NCBI RefSeq assembly: GCF_000499845.2
Contig: NC_023758.2
Span: 13,734,427-13,798,426 of the forward strand
DNA from: Phaseolus vulgaris
Lineage: Eukaryota > Streptophyta > Magnoliopsida > Fabales > Fabaceae
Length of the DNA: 64,000 bases
Reading direction: 5' to 3'
The translations under genes were made by a program, and so were the position numbers. This document shows positions 50,701-62,567 of the stretch, in pieces. Positions within the stretch are counted from its first letter, which is position 1. Each line of letters opens with the position of its first letter. Below the pieces are notes generated by a model. It was not told the origin of the DNA. It saw only the letters and a program-made list of their open reading frames with translations, and did no database searches.

Positions 50701-50980
50701 ACTAACATTTTCCATCACACAACCACAAACGCACCATAAAATACTCTCAAACTTTGTATACAACCACAAAAAAACCTTCAACTAGTGAAAATCGCGTTCT
50801 GGAGGTGCCTTGGGGTGGATGGGGTGCTCGAGGTGTGCCTTGAGAGAAATCAGAAGAAGAGGTATGGTGAAAATCTTAGGTGGGATTTTAGGATTTAGTT
50901 ATTTTTTAACTTAAGGGCAAAAATGTAATTGCACAATTATTATGGGGTGCCACGAGAACCTATGGTAGTGTAGTAAGAAC
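47716..50980. mobile_element. Inverted-repeat element interrupted by an LTR retroelement
   Basis: Ends near 47716 (TTCTTATTATACCCTATAG) and near 50979 (reverse complement TTCTTACTACACTACCATAG) match imperfectly over about 60 bp. The inner part consists of TAATCC/GGATTA palindromes with 'cctagatccggaaaag' and 'ccagatctgggaaaag' cores at 47800-48013 and 50527-50640. Removing the insertion at 48014-50526 restores a continuous element of about 750 bp. No target duplication was found. Confidence 0.6.
48014..50526 (+). mobile_element. Non-autonomous LTR retroelement with truncated right LTR
   Basis: Begins TGATGACAG at 48014 and ends CTCTATCA at 50526, flanked by the exact 5-bp duplication CATAA (48009-48013 and 50527-50531). 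The left LTR runs to 48764 (CTCCATCA) and is followed at once by TGGTATCAAGAGC, a primer-binding site resembling the complement of the initiator tRNA-Met 3' end. The right end repeats only about the last 80 bp of the left LTR (from TTCACTCATTCATTG, 50447-50526); the rest of the right LTR is missing. The interior, about 1.7 kb, has no recognisable gag or pol. The TSD shows that both outer ends are original, so the right LTR was shortened internally. Confidence 0.85.
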
Positions 50981-51485
50981 AAGCCAAATGTCGAATAGGG
51001 CATAAAAGAAAAGAAAAGGAAAGAAGTTTCTTTACTGGTTGCTTCTTCCTGTACCCCCATGACTTCTTCAGGCATGTGCATACTAAATAAGAATTTACTG
51101 TTATGCCCTACAGTAAATAATTTGAAAAACAAAACCCTAAACATTTTACCTTTACGTTTTACCTCTCTCTGCTCTCTTCTCTTACCCTACGACACCTCCA
51201 TGATCTCTTTCATTTCGACGCACATCCAATGTTGGTCTTATTCATTCCATCACACTTCTAAGGCTATTTGTGGTGATTCTTTTTGTAAACAAGTCAACCT
51301 CCATGTCCATACTTCAACCTTCATTAATAAAATATAATTTTTTATTTTATTCTAATTTTCATTGAAATTCACACAATTATGCAAATAAAAAATTGCATTC
51401 AATTTCCATTTCAGATTGGATAATCCATAAGTTATTTGATAACTCAAAAATACCTTTCGGATTAGGTAAACCATAAGTCACTTGA
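50981..51485. other. Repeat-derived spacer
   Basis: Contains a TTCTTCCTGTA end at about 51036 and GGATTA/TAATCC words near 51417-51470, the vocabulary of the dispersed element seen at 32166. A 92-codon frame at 51059-51337 is unrecognised. Confidence 0.4.
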
Positions 51486-53370
51486 TGATGTGAGTTGATT
51501 TTAGGATTGTACATTTTATGGGTTACTTTTTTGTTTATAAGTTTTGAGATTAGCAATTATGGTGATAAACTCAAAGAAGATTGTCATTGAACACGGACTT
51601 AACCAAGTGATTAAGTGTGAAGGTTCTCTTCTAGAGAGCAAAAGGGAAAATACAATTATATGGTGATGATGATGAAAAGGTGCGAAATTTAAGAAGCAAA
51701 AGATAAAGAACAATATAGACCGAATGACAAAAGAAGATAACAAGACACAAGATGAAGGATGATGGCGCAATGAAGAAAATGAAAATAGAGAAAAGATAAG
51801 AAAGCATAGGTGAAATGAAAGGGATGATCACGCCACTTGGAAGGTGAGGGAATTCCAAGGTGAGTGGTGAGAAGCCGCCACTTGAAGTGCACTACTCTCA
51901 AGATAAGACCCAAGAACAATTTAGGAACAAAGGTCACTAATCACTCAAGCAAAGTTTTTCTTAATTCAAATTCAATGTGTCTAAATACATGAGGCAATAC
52001 ACCCTTAATATAGGAGATAGTGACTTGGGGAGCAATAGTGAGAGGGGTAAGGGCATAATTAGTGAGAAACCTTCTAGAAGGTAGGTCAAAGAAACCCCAA
52101 ACCTAGGTGCATATGTCATGAAAGGTGGGCTTGACACAAACCCAATTTACTAAGTATACACTACTGATGTGAGTTGATTTTAAATGTTTTCATTTATGGT
52201 GACACTTTTACTTAAGATTTGGATTTTTAACAATTAATGGTGAGGACCTAAGGAAGATTCCCACTGGACACGAACTTAACCAAGTGGTTAAGTAAGTGTA
52301 AAGGTGCACTTCACAGAGGCAAAAATGAAAAACAAGATATGGTGAGATGCAATTGCGGAATTGAAAATGAGCACAAGGTAACATCAATGGTGGTCATGGC
52401 CTCCCAAATGATGCACCATGCTCATGATTATGAGTGAAACCCAAGAGTAACAAAGAAGAGAAACTAAGAGACAAACACATAAAATGGAATGGAGAAATGG
52501 AAAGAAAAATGGAATAAGAAAACTTATGATGGTGGGTGTGAAATGTCACGCCACTTGGAGTGTGATGTGCTCCAAGATGAGTGTGTTGTCCGCGACTTGA
52601 GAGCTTCCCAAATCACTCAAGATAAGACCTCAAACCTAAGAGGACATAAGCCTCACTAAGAGCTCACACAATTTGTGCAGAGTTTCTTTACTTCATTTAA
52701 AGTCAACTTGTCAAATACAATGGGTAGGCCTCCTATTTATAGGTGAAGGAGCCTTGGAAAACAAGCAAGAAGGGTAGGATGGGAAAAGAGAAAAAAATGG
52801 GCAGCCTTAGGGTTTGACTCAAACCCACACCCTAGGCTTGTCCTCTTAGAAACTAGGTCAAATTGCCTTCCTAAAGGGCTAGGAACAAGCTAAAATGATA
52901 CCTACACCACCTATTATGCTAAAGACACCTTATTCTAGCCTATCTTTGCTATTTGGACCCCTAAAGTGAGCTCAAATTATTTACAAACATATTCTATTTT
53001 TTACGAAGACCAAAAGGAAGAACTTCTGATATTTGGGTTTATAGCTTCTTCTTCTTTTGCTGATTCTTTCTCGAGGCTTGGTGGGGCCTGACTTTGTATC
53101 TTGAGATGACTGACCCTTTTGGGAAGTGCTTGTTGTGTCCTTCGTTATCTGTTGGTTTGTATCACCTACTCTATCTTATTCTTCTATTTGGACCCTAGAA
53201 AGAGCCAAAATTATTTACATAAACTTTGTCTTCTAAAAAGACCAGAAGAAAGAAAATATGATGTTCCGACCTATGTCCAATTCTTCTTCTGCTGAGGTCC
53301 TTCTGATGTTTGGTGGGACCTTGTCTTGGATGCTGAGATGACTGGCCTAATTGTGAAGTGTTCGTGGATA
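51486..53370. repeat. Two diverged LTR-like segments plus a direct repeat
   Basis: TGATGTGAGTTGATTTTA begins both at 51486 and at 52165. The copies share ACTTAACCAAGTG-TTAAGT and the block 'cacgccacttgga...gccgccacttga' type wording. The second copy continues into two diverged direct repeats of about 240 bp spacing (about 52950-53140 and 53190-53365, both with CTATTTGGACCC, 'gaagacc' and TTGAGATGACTG-type words). They are probably LTR remnants. Confidence 0.5.
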
Positions 53371-53374
53371 AAAA

Positions 53375-54116
53375 TTATGTTAAGCATTATCATTTGGCTT
53401 AGAAACTTAGAGATACTTTTTAGTCCAATATAAGGATCTAGATCATGATAAACAAGCATTACAAATAAAATAACAATACTAATCATCAATCAAGAACATA
53501 ATATTATATTTAAATATCACCTGAATACATAAGAGTTTGAACAGATTACTCTCAATCCCAAGGGGTAGAATTAGTCATTCATGTTGGTCATTACAAGCAT
53601 GGAATGAAGGTAAAGAAGACTTAGGATGTTTCTCCTTGACAGTTGCCTCCTCTAGGGTTTTCTAACACCTTTAATTCTCCCAATTGATGTCAAGGGTTGT
53701 GCCTCACACCTCATATTTAACCTAGTTGGACTTGGGCTAAGTGACTTCTTGCCTGTACGTGATTGGGTTCGCCTAGGCGAGTTGGATGAAAATAGGTTCA
53801 ATGTCTCTATAGTCATCCCGCCTAGGTGTGACTGAGCTCGCTTGGACGAGATCCTCTGGGAGGTTCTGGCTTAGGCAAGTTTGTGCGAGTGTTTGGAGCG
53901 TTCTAGTTTTTTCTTTTTATCTTGTATATTCTCATTTTTCTTTCTCATCTCCATTCTCCCTAGAATCCTGAAATTAACACAAATGTGGGAATAAATTGTT
54001 CTTATTCATATTATAATCACAAAATATGTAAAAAGATATAAATTCATAAATTAGGGGTTATACTAGAGTTATTTTATCAATTAATATCCATAAGTGCTTG
54101 ATAGTGAGCACTTATC
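53375..54116 (-). repeat. Truncated LTR of the 18242-19359 family
   Basis: On the minus strand it starts TGATAAGTGCTCACTATC at 54116 and runs through the shared blocks (GGATGTTTCTCC, ATTACAAGCATGG, GTTAAGCATTATCATTTGG). The outer end abuts the copia remnant directly. Confidence 0.7.
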
Positions 54117-54118
54117 AG

Positions 54119-54724
54119 TTATTCAAAATAAAATATAAGGTTAATGGAACAATTGAAAGGTAAAAAGCAATGGTAGTAGCAAAGGGATACGCACAAATAG
54201 AAGTCATTGACTACCTTGATACTTTTTCTCCAGTAGCAAAAATGATCATCGTAAGGTTGCTTCTTTCTCTAACTTCTATCTATAATTGGGAATTGAAACA
54301 ATTAGACATAAACAATGCCTTTTTACATGGAGAGTTGAAAGAAGATGTATGTGTGGTTTCTCCTCCTATATTGACTTCTATTCAACCAGGACAAGTTTGT
54401 AAATTAAAAAAAGGATTTATATGGCCTTAAGCAAGCCAACAGAGAGTGGTTTTCCAAACTGTCACCCTTTTTGCTTTCTATGGGATATACTAAATCTATG
54501 AATGAGCATTCCTTGTTCATTAATTCTTCTGAAGGATCTTTTACAACATTATTGATGTATGTGGATGATATAATATTGGTAGGAAATGATAAAGAGGATA
54601 TTAATGAATCAAACAAGCCTTGAATCAGACATTCAAGATTAAGGATCTTAGGAATTTAATATATTTTCTTAGTCTTGAAATAACAAGAAGTAAGAAAGGG
54701 ATAATGGTGAATCAAATGAAATAT
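54119..54724 (+). mobile_element. Ty1/copia reverse transcriptase remnant, part 1
   Basis: Broken frames give KYKVNGTIER, VAKGYAQIEVIDYLDTFSPV, ELKQLDINNAFLHGELKED and, in another frame, LLMYVDDIILVG and NQTFKIKD-type sequence. These are consecutive copia RT blocks including the YVDD catalytic motif. Stops and frameshifts disable it. It is cut at 54724 by a CACTA-like insertion and resumes at 55614. Confidence 0.88.
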
Positions 54725-55613
54725 CACTAGTGCAAAAATAAGAAAAGGGTACTATTTATTTAGTGCGGCTTTTGCGCTACCCACTTTCGTAAAAAACGCG
54801 TTGGCATTTTTGAAATTATTTTGATTTACGAATGCGGCTATTTGTATAGTCGCACTTGTAAATCAAAGCGTTTTGATTTACGAATGCGGTTTTACCTTTA
54901 GTTGCATTCGTAAATCCTTTTTACCCTAAATTTTGAAGCGCGCCACACACAATTTCATACTTTCTTTCTCGTCTTTGCTTTCGTTTCGCGTTTGCGCTCT
55001 GAGTTCATCTCCTTCTACTGCATCTGCATTCCATTTGTGCCAATGTAAGTTTCTTGAGCTCTCTTTCTTCCTCTTCCTCTTCATCTTCACAAATATATGC
55101 ATAGATGTTTTCGTTTTTCTTATATATGTTTTTTCCCTTGCATTGGTGGTCTCGAAACACTATTTCATTGGCTGGCATTCGTTGCTCCGTCACTGCTTCC
55201 CTATCCGCCGCCGCCGTTGCTGACGCTCCCGTGCCATTCTTCATGTATAAATTTGTTTCGTTTTTCTTACATTGTTTGGTTTCTTGCATTGCTCAGTACT
55301 CTTTCATTGCCTTAGTGGGTTCTTATGGGTTTTTTGGTTTGCTCCATCTTCCTTGTCCGTCACCGCCGTTGTTGGCGCTCCCGTGCCACTCTTCATCAAC
55401 GTTGCATTCACACAAGATTTATTTTTTAATGTTTTGGCATATACAAGTGCGGCTATAAGAAATATCCGCACTTATAAATGGTATTTACAAGTGCGGCTAT
55501 ATAGCCGCACTCTTATCTCTTTGATTTACAAGTGCGTGCTGATCAAATGCGGCTATACAGTCGTCCTTAAAAATTTAAAATAGTCGCATTCGTTTTGCTT
55601 TTCTGCACCAGTG
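54725..55613. mobile_element. CACTA-like non-autonomous element, 889 bp
   Basis: Starts CACTAGTGCAAAAATAAG and ends CTTTTCTGCACCAGTG, an imperfect inverted repeat. It is flanked by the 3-bp duplication TAT (54722-54724 and 55614-55616). Subterminal motifs GTGCGGCT, TTTACGAATGCGGCT and ACAAGTGCGGCT recur in both orientations at both ends. The GC-richer middle (about 55010-55400) holds two diverged copies of a block with CCGCCG-TTG-TG-CGCTCCCGTGCCA. No transposase. Its removal rejoins the copia frame. Confidence 0.85.
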
Positions 55614-55697
55614 TATGCACTAGAATTGTTAACAAATGCAATTCTTTTAGCATGCAAACTGCACTTACTCCAATTGATAATCATGCAAAATTATCTT
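55614..55697 (+). mobile_element. Ty1/copia remnant, part 2, ending in a 39-bp repeat
   Basis: Codons ALELLTNAILLACK continue the copia RT downstream of the CACTA-like insertion. The last 39 bp (55659-55697) are repeated exactly at 58776-58814, where the same copia element resumes. Confidence 0.8.
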
Positions 55698-56530
55698 GTT
55701 GTGATTCCACTAGCACAATTAGAATGATTCTTGACATTCTTAGGAATCATCTTGAGTTGGTTAAGAGCTAGGCACTTTATCATAGAAATGGATCAAGGTT
55801 CTATGAACAAGAACTCACCAAAACTAGTGCCAAAACACAAACTCATATAGAAGTTCCAATTATTGTCAAATTGAACCGAACAAAAAGGCACAAAAGCTAA
55901 GCAAACTGAAATTGAATGCTGGAAATTAAAATGAACCGAACAAAAAGCTGGAAAATGAAGAAGAAAGATGAAGAACAACAAGGCATAAAGAAAGAACCGA
56001 AGCAACACAAACTACAGCTGAAAATGCCGAACCAAATTCAACAAGGAAACAAGCTAAGACAAGAAAATAACAAAAGAAGAAAGGAAGGAGAAGAGAGTGC
56101 TCATGAAGATGGATGTATGGTTGGATGATCACGCCACTAGAAGGATGGTTGCTCCTAGATGAGTGTGATGCCGCCACTTGAGGACACCATGGATCCTTCA
56201 AGATGAGACTAGAGAAGAAGGCTCAAAAGCTCTCCAATGATCACTCAAAATTTGAGTATAGTTTCTTTTCTCTAAAATTCAAATCTGAAATTTACAAAGG
56301 AAGCACCTCTATTTATAGCCTAAGGTGCTGAAATGCAAGCTAAACAATTTCAAATTTCCCCCCTAAATCATTCTAGAACCGGCGCCTATTTACAAGGCAT
56401 GAGGAAGGTGTGACCTCTTCCTTCACTTTGGCACCTCCTATTCTACTCCTACACCTATCTACTAATGCACCCCCCTCCTAAAGCTCCTAACTAAAACCTA
56501 AAAGATGCTATAACAAAAGAGGTTTCTAAT
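55698..56530. repeat. LTR-like sequence beside the gypsy pol
   Basis: Shares 'gatgatcacgccact', 'gagtgtgatgccgccacttga' and 'caagatgagac' wording with the segments at 51486-53370. By position it would be the 3' LTR region of the minus-strand gypsy fragment that follows. Exact LTR borders are not visible. Confidence 0.45.
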
Positions 56531-56538
56531 GTTTCCCT

Positions 56539-58297
56539 CTAAGCACCTTCAACCAAAGAAATTACAAAAAGAGAAAATAAATGTCCCCTAGCTCCTAAAG
56601 CTTTGAACATGCTTCTTGTAAGCCTTTGAGGTGGGCTTTGACCTCCATGGGCGTCCTCCATTTGTGCCTCTACCTCTTCTTGATCTTGTTGATTGGCCTC
56701 CATGTCCTCTTGAGCTCCATCATACTCCCCGAGTTGGAGAGAATTCGACCACGAATTCTGGAGACCTACAGAAAAAGGAGTTAGATCGCTGATATTAAAA
56801 GTATGACTACCTAAGAATGTATTAGGCATATCTAACTCATAAGCATTGTCATTAATCCTCTTGAGGATTTGGAAAGGTCCATCCCCTCGAGGCATTAGTT
56901 TGGACTTCCTTTGAGTAGGAAAGCGATCCTTCCTCAAGTGAAGCCAAACCCAATCGCCCTCATCAAACAACAATGTTTTTCTCCTTTTATTGGCAAGTTC
57001 AACATACTTGCCAACCTTCTTCTCAATTCTCTTCTTGATGTCTTTATGCAAAGTTTTCACAAAAGAAGCCTTTTCATCACCATCTTTGCACAAGACATCT
57101 CCAAGAAGGGGAATAGGAAGAAGATCAAGAGGTGTTAGGGGATTAAACCCATAGACTACCTCAAAAGGAGAATGTGAGGTGGTAGAATTTACTACACGAT
57201 TATATGCAAACTCAACATGGGGTAGTAAATTCTCCCACACTCTAGGATTCCCCGAAATAAAACATCTCAATAGTTGTCCCAAAGTTCTATTCACCACCTC
57301 GGTTTGACCATCAGTTTGTGGGTGGCAAGTTGTAGAAAATAAAAGCTTAGTTCCAAGCTTGCCCCACAAGGTCTTCCAAAAGTGACTCAAGAACTTAGGA
57401 TCTCTATCGGACACTATAGACCTAGGAATCCCATGTAGGCGAACCACTTCTTGGAAGAAGAGGTTTGCAATGTGGCATGCATCATCCACTTTGTGGCAAG
57501 GAATAAAGTGAGCCATCTTTGAAAAACGATCCACTACCACAAAAATGGAGTCCTTTCCCTTTGATGTCTTGGGTAAGCCTAAGATGAAATCCATAGATAT
57601 ATCTACCCAAGGCATTGAAGGGATAGGAAGAGGAGTATATAGACCATGGGGATGCATTTTAGATTTAGCTTTGCGGCAAGCTATGCATTTATCACACAAA
57701 CTATGAACATGTTTATGCATATGAGGCCAAAAGAAATGTTCATGCAACACATCCAAAGTTTTAGCAACCCCAAAATGTCCCATTAAACCCCCCTCATGAG
57801 CTTCTCTAACAAGAGATAATCTAATAGAGCTTTGAGGAACACAAAGACGTTTTCCTTTAAAAAGAAAGTCATCTTGAATAAAAAAAGTCTTTGTGTCCTC
57901 CCTTAAGACACTCTTGATAGATGAGAGAAAAATCAAGGTCATCATGATAAAGTTCCTTAATGTGATCAAAACCAAGATATTGAGAGGTTAAAAGATTTAG
58001 CAAAGTGTATCTTCTAGAAAGAGCATCCGCCATAATATTTACTTTGCCTTGCTTGTGTTTGATCACATAAGGAAATTGCTCAATGAATTCCACCCACTTG
58101 GCATGCCTCTTGTTAAGTTTGTTTTGGCTTTTCAAATATTTAAGAGATTCATGATCATTATGTATCACAAACTCTTTTGGAAAAAGATAGTGTTGCCAAG
58201 TAAACAAAGCCCTAACAAGTGCATATAATTCCTTATCATAGGTGGAATAATTGAGATGACTTCCCTTCAATTTCTCACTAAAATAGGCTATGGGTTT
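56539..58297 (-). mobile_element. Ty3/gypsy pol fragment: RNase H and integrase
   Basis: Minus strand. From 58297: RNase H-like [24 protein letters not shown] and [13 protein letters not shown], then, after a 1-nt frameshift near 57900, an integrase zinc finger (H/H then CDKCIAC) and core with MDFI, SDRDPKF and [10 protein letters not shown] carrying the D, D and E catalytic residues. It continues to a basic/acidic C-terminus ending near 56539. Apart from the frameshift the integrase frame is open over 478 codons. Protease and most of RT are absent. It lies inside the copia remnant. Confidence 0.9.
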
Positions 58298-58775
58298 AAT
58301 CCCCTAACACCTCTTGATCTTCTTCCTATTCCCCTTCTTGGAGATGTCTTGTGCAAAGATGGTGATGAAAAGGCTTCTTTTGTGAAAACTTTGCATAAAG
58401 ACATCAAGAAGAGAATTGAGAAGAAGGTTGGCAAGTATGTTGAACTTGCCAATAAAAGGAGAAAAGCATTGTTGTTTGATGAGGGCGATTGGGTTTGGCT
58501 TCACTTGAGGAAGGATCGCTTTCCTACTCAAAGGAAGTCCAAACTAATGCCTCGAGGGGATGGACCTTTCCAAATCCTCAAGAGGATTAATGACAATGCT
58601 TATGAGTTAGATATGCCTGATACATTCTTAGGTAGTCATACTTTTAATATCAGCGATCTAACTCCTTTTTCTGTAGGTCTCCAGAATTCGTGGTTGAATT
58701 CTCTCCAACTCGGGGAGTATGATGGAGATCAAACTCAAGAGGACATGGAGGCCAATCAACAAGATCAAGAAGAGG
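58288..58775 (+). mobile_element. Inverted second copy of the gypsy integrase C-terminus
   Basis: Plus-strand copy of 56673-57154: from [15 protein letters not shown] through [20 protein letters not shown] to ANQQDQEE. Only a few residues differ (Thr/Ala, Asn/Asp, Ser/Leu, and a 2-residue insertion) over about 160. At 58288-58297 it shares CTATGGGTTT with the RNase H sequence it is joined to; at 58775 it joins copia DNA. The frame reads on into copia codons by chance. Confidence 0.92.
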
Positions 58776-59523
58776 CTGCACTTACTCCAATTGATAATCA
58801 TGCAAAATTATCTTCTACTGGAAGTGTTCCTTTCACAAATGTTCAATCCTATAAAAGATTGATCGGAAGACTTATGTATCTCACTAATACCTGACATGAC
58901 ATAACCTTTTTTGTGCAACAACTTTCTCAATTTCTTGCTAAGCCGACAATTGCGCACTAGAACGCAGCAATTAGAATCTCACATATATTAAAGGAGCTTC
59001 AAGTCTTGGTTTATTTTTCTCTTCCAACATTTATGCTCATTTCTTTTGTGATAGTGACTGGGGCGCCTATAGTGATTCAAGACAATCAGTGACTGGTTTT
59101 AGTGTGTATCTTGGGAATTTCCTCATATCCTAGAAATCAAAGAAGCAAGGAACAATATCAAAGAGTTCATGTGAAGCTGAATACAGGGCAATGACCACGG
59201 TTACATGTGAAATTCAATGGCTAACTTATCATCTTCAAGATTTCAAAGTTCTTTTAGAGCAACCATCTATTTTATACTGTTACAATAACTCAACAAGATA
59301 CATTGCAACAAATCCATTGTTTCATGAGTGTACAAAACACATAAAAATAGATTGTCACATTGTTAGGGAAAAATTGAAGAAAGGTCTCATACATTTGTTT
59401 TCCATTTCTACCATAGAGAAATTGACTGACATTTATACCAAAGTTGTAAGTTTTCTATCTTTCAAGAGTATTTGTTCCAAACTAGGTCCCATCAATATTT
59501 GTTCCCAGTTTGTACTGCACTAA
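58776..59523 (+). mobile_element. Ty1/copia remnant, part 3 (RNase H)
   Basis: Reads LTPIDNHAKLS, SYKRLIGRLMYLTNT, QQLSQFLAKP, CDSDWGAYSDSRQSVTGF, SSCEAEYRAM and CHIVREKL, the copia RNase H region. Three stops (TGA for Arg in TRPD; TAG for Trp twice) are each C-to-T or G-to-A changes, consistent with decay at methylated cytosines. The 3' LTR cannot be delimited after about 59523. Confidence 0.88.
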
Positions 59524-62240
59524 CAAAAGATATAGATATATAATACTTCTAGAAGAAAACTAATATTAATTTTGTATTTTCAAATTCTTTGTTGTTTCTC
59601 TTTATATATATGTTTTGATTTAAATAAGAAAAAAAAAACACAAAAACTATTTTTTCTCATATTGCTTCTTCTCTCTTGTTCTATCAGTTTTTTTATAATA
59701 TCCTCCTTTAACTCTTTTCAAAAGTAAAAATAATAACATATCCTTTTTTTTCATTTTTCTTTAACTATGATACCTTTACGGTAAATAGTTTACAAATTAA
59801 TTTCATTCAACCTTAAATTTACAACATCTAATCTAAACACGGCCTTAATTGTAAAAACCACGTTCTTGATTTCCTTTACCATTTGTGTTCCAAAAGAAAA
59901 GGTGCAATAATAGCCATAACAATTGTAAATGGGAGAAGAAAAAAACATGATTGTTCCTCCTCATGCTCAGGATTCAGGTTTCAGTTTTCCAATCTTTGGG
60001 GTTCAGAGAGAAACAACCCTACTCGTACCAGTTAAAGCTGTGTATTCAGACAAAAAAAATTGATTAGGTCAAATAATCCGTGCCTACGCTACGCTACTTT
60101 GTGTCACTCACTACGCGCATGCTTTGCTTTGATCGTGACACACAAGTCAGAGAACTGTTTCACTGAATTGAGGGTGGTTTTGACTCTTTCACCCAACCCT
60201 AACACAAAACCCCAAATTTGGTGGCTACACCACCACTCATTTGATTGCTAATTTAAGATCCAACAAATTGGGCACGCCTTAATCTTAACATGTCTTGTCT
60301 ATGTTTGAAAGAATCCTTAACCCATTGAGAAAGAGAAGATTATAATTAGCATTTAGCATATATCACTATGATCACTCAATGTGCTTGATAAGATCCATCA
60401 AATCGTGCAATTGGATCCGATATAAAGCAAGTGTAAAACTATTTATGAGAATTTTTAAGGGTGAGATAATTAATTATTTGAATGGTTTTGTGAATTAAGG
60501 ATGATCTACGTAGCTAATTGCAGATTTCCTTAGTCAAAGTTTGATTTGAATGAATGAACGTTGTTATTATCACAAATCCCCGTCACGTAAAGGAAAGAAG
60601 AACTGTTGGATTTGAACTTCCATTCTTAATAATCACCACAAATGTAGAACCGCATTAAAGAACACAATCCTTGACTTTTCATTTTTCTCACTACAAATGG
60701 TTTAGTGGCAGAGACAACTTTCAGGTCGCGTTGCTATCGTTAAAGAACCCAAAATATTCTTCTTAGTTACTGCTTAATACCAACTGCTGTTAACAAAACA
60801 ACTTAATCTCATCATAAGAGGACGTAGATTTTGTAACCCTAAAAACTGAAACTAAAACATATTTAATCTTATTTATATAATTATATCAAATTTAATTCTT
60901 TGGGTTATTTCTCATAAATTTAGTGTTACTAGTATGTTGACATGTGCAACACAGAGGAATATTTTAAATATTTTATATTTAAATAATAATATTATAATTA
61001 CAAATAATAAATTATATATATTAAAATTAAATTAATTAAGAATGATAATAGAGTCAATTATAATTATAAATTAAAATTATATTAAATATTAGTAAATAAT
61101 TTAAGAATACATTAAATAGACCAAAAATAAAAATATTATGATTCAAATTATTTATCAATTTAGGATGATGCTAGTTTCTCCTTTAATTTCATATTTTGAT
61201 GAACACATGTAATGTTAGAAAAATAATTAAATAAGATTTCTTAAATAGGCAAATAATAAAATTTATTAACCAAATATACCTTTTATTTGAATACTCTTCG
61301 TAACAAAATGAGTTCTCTGAATGAAATTTTATTTTGATGTGACTATATGGATGTTCCCTGCACTATCGCTCAACATCCATTCCTCACCCAGTTCTTTTTC
61401 AAACTCGATGACGAATGCACGATCAACATGCCCATTCTATCCATTTTTAAACCATAAAAGAAGTAAACAATTGAATTAACTGTGAAAAATGTGAATCTCA
61501 GAAAATAACTATGAAAATATAAATACATACCTTGCCACTAATGTTCATTGTTGTAAATAGGTCTCGTGTATGAAGTTTAACAATTTCTTTTAGGAGTGAT
61601 AGCCATCAGAATCACAAAAAGAAAGTTGAGGAAGATGGAAATAGGCAAGAGTAGGATTGTGAGGAATAAAAAACTCATGTTCCTTATTTATAGCAAAAAT
61701 GGAACCTACGAAACTCTCCATCTAAAACAATGTGGCCTTTCAGTTCTACTGTTAAATAATAATTAAATAATAATAAAAACAAAAACACACATATATATAT
61801 AATAATAATAATAATAAGGAGTAGATGACGAGTTTTTTCCGAATAGATATGTCCTTTCAGTTCCAATATTAAATAATAATAAAAAAAATACTAAAATCGA
61901 TTAATGAAAATAAAATAATTAATTTAATAAATTAAATAATAATAATAAATTAAAGAGTAATAAATACGAAAAGAAAAAATTATAAAAAACAGAGTACATG
62001 GGTATGTTATCTGTAATTATTCTTTTACGTTTCGATTTTACATTGCCTCATACAACTGAGTCTCTTAAGTTGAAGTAAATTATTAACAAATAATTAATAA
62101 AAATACAACTATATTTTATAACTAAATAATAATAATAATAATAATGACATATAAGATTAATTAGCATTAAATAATAATAAATTAAAACAGTGAAGATAAA
62201 ACTGTATTATAATTTGTACAATATATGTATATATATATAG
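59524..62240. other. AT-rich intergenic DNA with AAT microsatellites
   Basis: No gene recognised. Short (AAT)n runs occur at 61800-61817 and about 62127-62144. A frame at 60060-60251 and the 61684-61866 minus frame lack domains. Confidence 0.5.
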
Positions 62241-62567
62241 AAACATGATATTACTGAGTTAGTCCGATCTTGGGATTCGACCAAGTCGATATGTAGGAAC
62301 ACAATATTACCGAGTTGGTCAGATCTTAGGATTTGACCAAGTCAATATGTAGAAACACGATATTACCAAGTTAGTCTAATCTTAGGATTCAGTCAAGTCG
62401 ATATGTAGAAACACGATAATACCGAGTTGGTCTAATCTTAGGATTTGGCTAAGTCGATATGTAGAAACACGATATTACTGAGTTAGTCTAATCTTAAGAT
62501 TCGGCTAAGTCGATATGTAGAAACACGATATTATTGTGTTGGTCCGATCTTAGGATTTGACCAATTG
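62241..62567. repeat. Minisatellite, 56-bp unit, nearly six copies
   Basis: Units start at 62241, 62297, 62353, 62409, 62465 and 62521, an exact 56-bp period; the last is incomplete. Each reads AAACACGATATTAC-GAGTT then GGTC-AATCTTAGGATT and AAGTCGATATGTAG with a few changes. It lies just outside the coding part of a gypsy element and may belong to its non-coding region. Confidence 0.95.

Noticed and set aside
58256..58894. 212-codon plus-strand frame that looks like one gene
   Set aside because: It is a chance fusion of three sources: antisense RNase H sequence, the inverted integrase copy, and copia RNase H codons.
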